Below, in pieces: positions 63,479-64,000 of a stretch of 64,000 nucleotides of DNA (its first letter is position 1; each line of letters opens with the position of its first letter). Below the pieces are notes generated by a model. The model searched no databases and was not told the DNA's origin. It saw nothing but the letters and a program-made list of their open reading frames with translations. The DNA lies in the NCBI RefSeq assembly GCF_947502445.1, contig NZ_CANMZW010000001.1:310001-374000 (forward strand). Reading direction: 5' to 3'. A program made the position numbers and the translations under genes. Source of the stretch: an uncultured Brevibacillus sp. (GTDB taxonomy: Bacteria > Bacillota > Bacilli > Brevibacillales > Brevibacillaceae).

Positions 63479-63600
63479 TCAGGGATATTTTGCTGGACGT
63501 TTTTACCAACGGAGATCGGTAATCTTGAGTCAAGGGCAAGCAACACAAACCCTTGGGAGATACCGTCTATCCCTTATCAATGGCGTACCTGAGCGATTCT

Positions 63601-63753
63601 ATGGATGATGACGAATGTTACCTTACGAGAGGGGGACATTTAGAGTCTGAACGCGCTAGTCTTGCGATGATCGTAGCAGGGAACATGCAATTGTTTTTTC
63701 GTTGTATGCATTGCTGCGGTTTTCAAGTTTGGGAACCCCTCTCGGAGCTTTAG
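63601..63753 (+). CDS. possible 50-residue protein with a CxxC motif
   Basis: A short frame beginning MDDDECYLTRGGHLESERAS with FFRCMHCCGF near the end, which could bind zinc. No ribosome-binding site is clear, so this is weak. The bases 63425-64000 otherwise hold no gene that can be supported; a hairpin CCCAG/CTGGG with six T at about 63887-63911 looks like a terminator. Confidence 0.3.
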   Translation: MDDDECYLTRGGHLESERASLAMIVAGNMQLFFRCMHCCGFQVWEPLSEL

Positions 63754-64000
63754 AAAATCGCCATTACTCTGTTGGGATATACCGGACAGGGGATACATGC
63801 GAGACTTACGGCTCCGGTCACTCGCCCCTTGTCCAGTACCTCTCAAAAAAAAATAGTGTCAGTAATTGTGGGACGTGCTCCTTTTCCCAGGTACACTGGG
63901 CGTTTTTTAATTTAGGGAATGCACATTTGTTTGAATCAGGGTTATGTGTCTTTTGTATCGGTAAGTAAGCTTGTTAATAGAATTGCTGCAATCAATGATA

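Larger units (their letters stand above)
48215..64000. mobile_element. skin-like prophage element inserted in sigK (left part)
   Basis: From the sigK break to the window end all recognisable genes are phage-type: DUF5131, phage replication genes, YopX, XRE and excisionase-like regulators, a collagen-deacetylase tail-type gene and ArpU. The early module is decayed (several frameshifts and deletion fusions), while the later genes are intact. No integrase or recombinase, capsid, portal or terminase gene is seen in this part. The right end lies beyond 64,000. Confidence 0.85.

Overview
The window is chromosomal DNA of a spore-forming Firmicute, most likely Brevibacillus or a close relative. The call rests on gene order (tgt-yajC-comN/spoVB-secD-secF-recJ-apt-relA-dtd-hemZ-hisS-aspS-6S RNA-tcdA-rarA-cymR-iscS, then recD2-yrrD-alaS-ireB-ruvX-mltG-trmR-udk-PBP), on sporulation genes (spoVB, sigK) and on typical Firmicute cis-regulatory RNAs. 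It is inference from gene content, not a database match. No tRNA, rRNA or CRISPR array was seen.

Positions 1-47,850 are host backbone with intact reading frames. The first part holds protein export (yajC, secD, secF), ion transport (corA, a CDF exporter), spore wall lipid flipping (spoVB), DNA repair and stringent response (recJ, apt, relA, dtd), a cell-wall amidase, haem synthesis (hemZ), and a hisS-aspS operon behind a T-box leader, followed by 6S RNA. Next come tcdA, rarA, the cysteine regulator cymR with iscS, a chemoreceptor, and the recD2-to-PBP block. That block contains an alaS T-box and a manganese (yybP-ykoY) riboswitch ahead of a TerC-family gene. A smaller accessory stretch (42.6-47.6 kb) carries a JAMM peptidase, an HD-GYP protein, a GNAT, an Imm22-like protein, an AHSA1-type protein and two exported proteins of unknown role.

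At about 48,215 the mother-cell sigma factor gene sigK is cut after codon ~117, and prophage-type DNA runs from there to the end of the window. This is the left part of a skin-like element (a prophage inserted in sigK that must be excised in the mother cell). Its early and replication module is heavily decayed: a truncated DUF5131 gene, an unidentified gene with three frameshifts, an AAA ATPase fused by deletion to a UvrD-type helicase that has lost its Walker A motif, a frameshifted dnaC-like gene and a dnaB-like gene cut before its C-terminal motifs. Further right are intact small phage genes (XRE regulator, YopX, excisionase-like HTH), a collagen-polysaccharide deacetylase tail-type protein, ArpU, and an AT-rich gene for a 433-aa secreted protein flanked by a 22-bp direct repeat. 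The right end, spoIIIC-like sigK 3' half and the recombinase are not in the window.

The points most worth following are the sigK-interrupting element, the repeat-flanked secreted protein gene, a dispersed hairpin repeat found in the 5' leaders of relA, hisS and a JAMM gene in the same orientation as the gene, and the overlapping Asp/His specifier in the hisS-aspS T-box.
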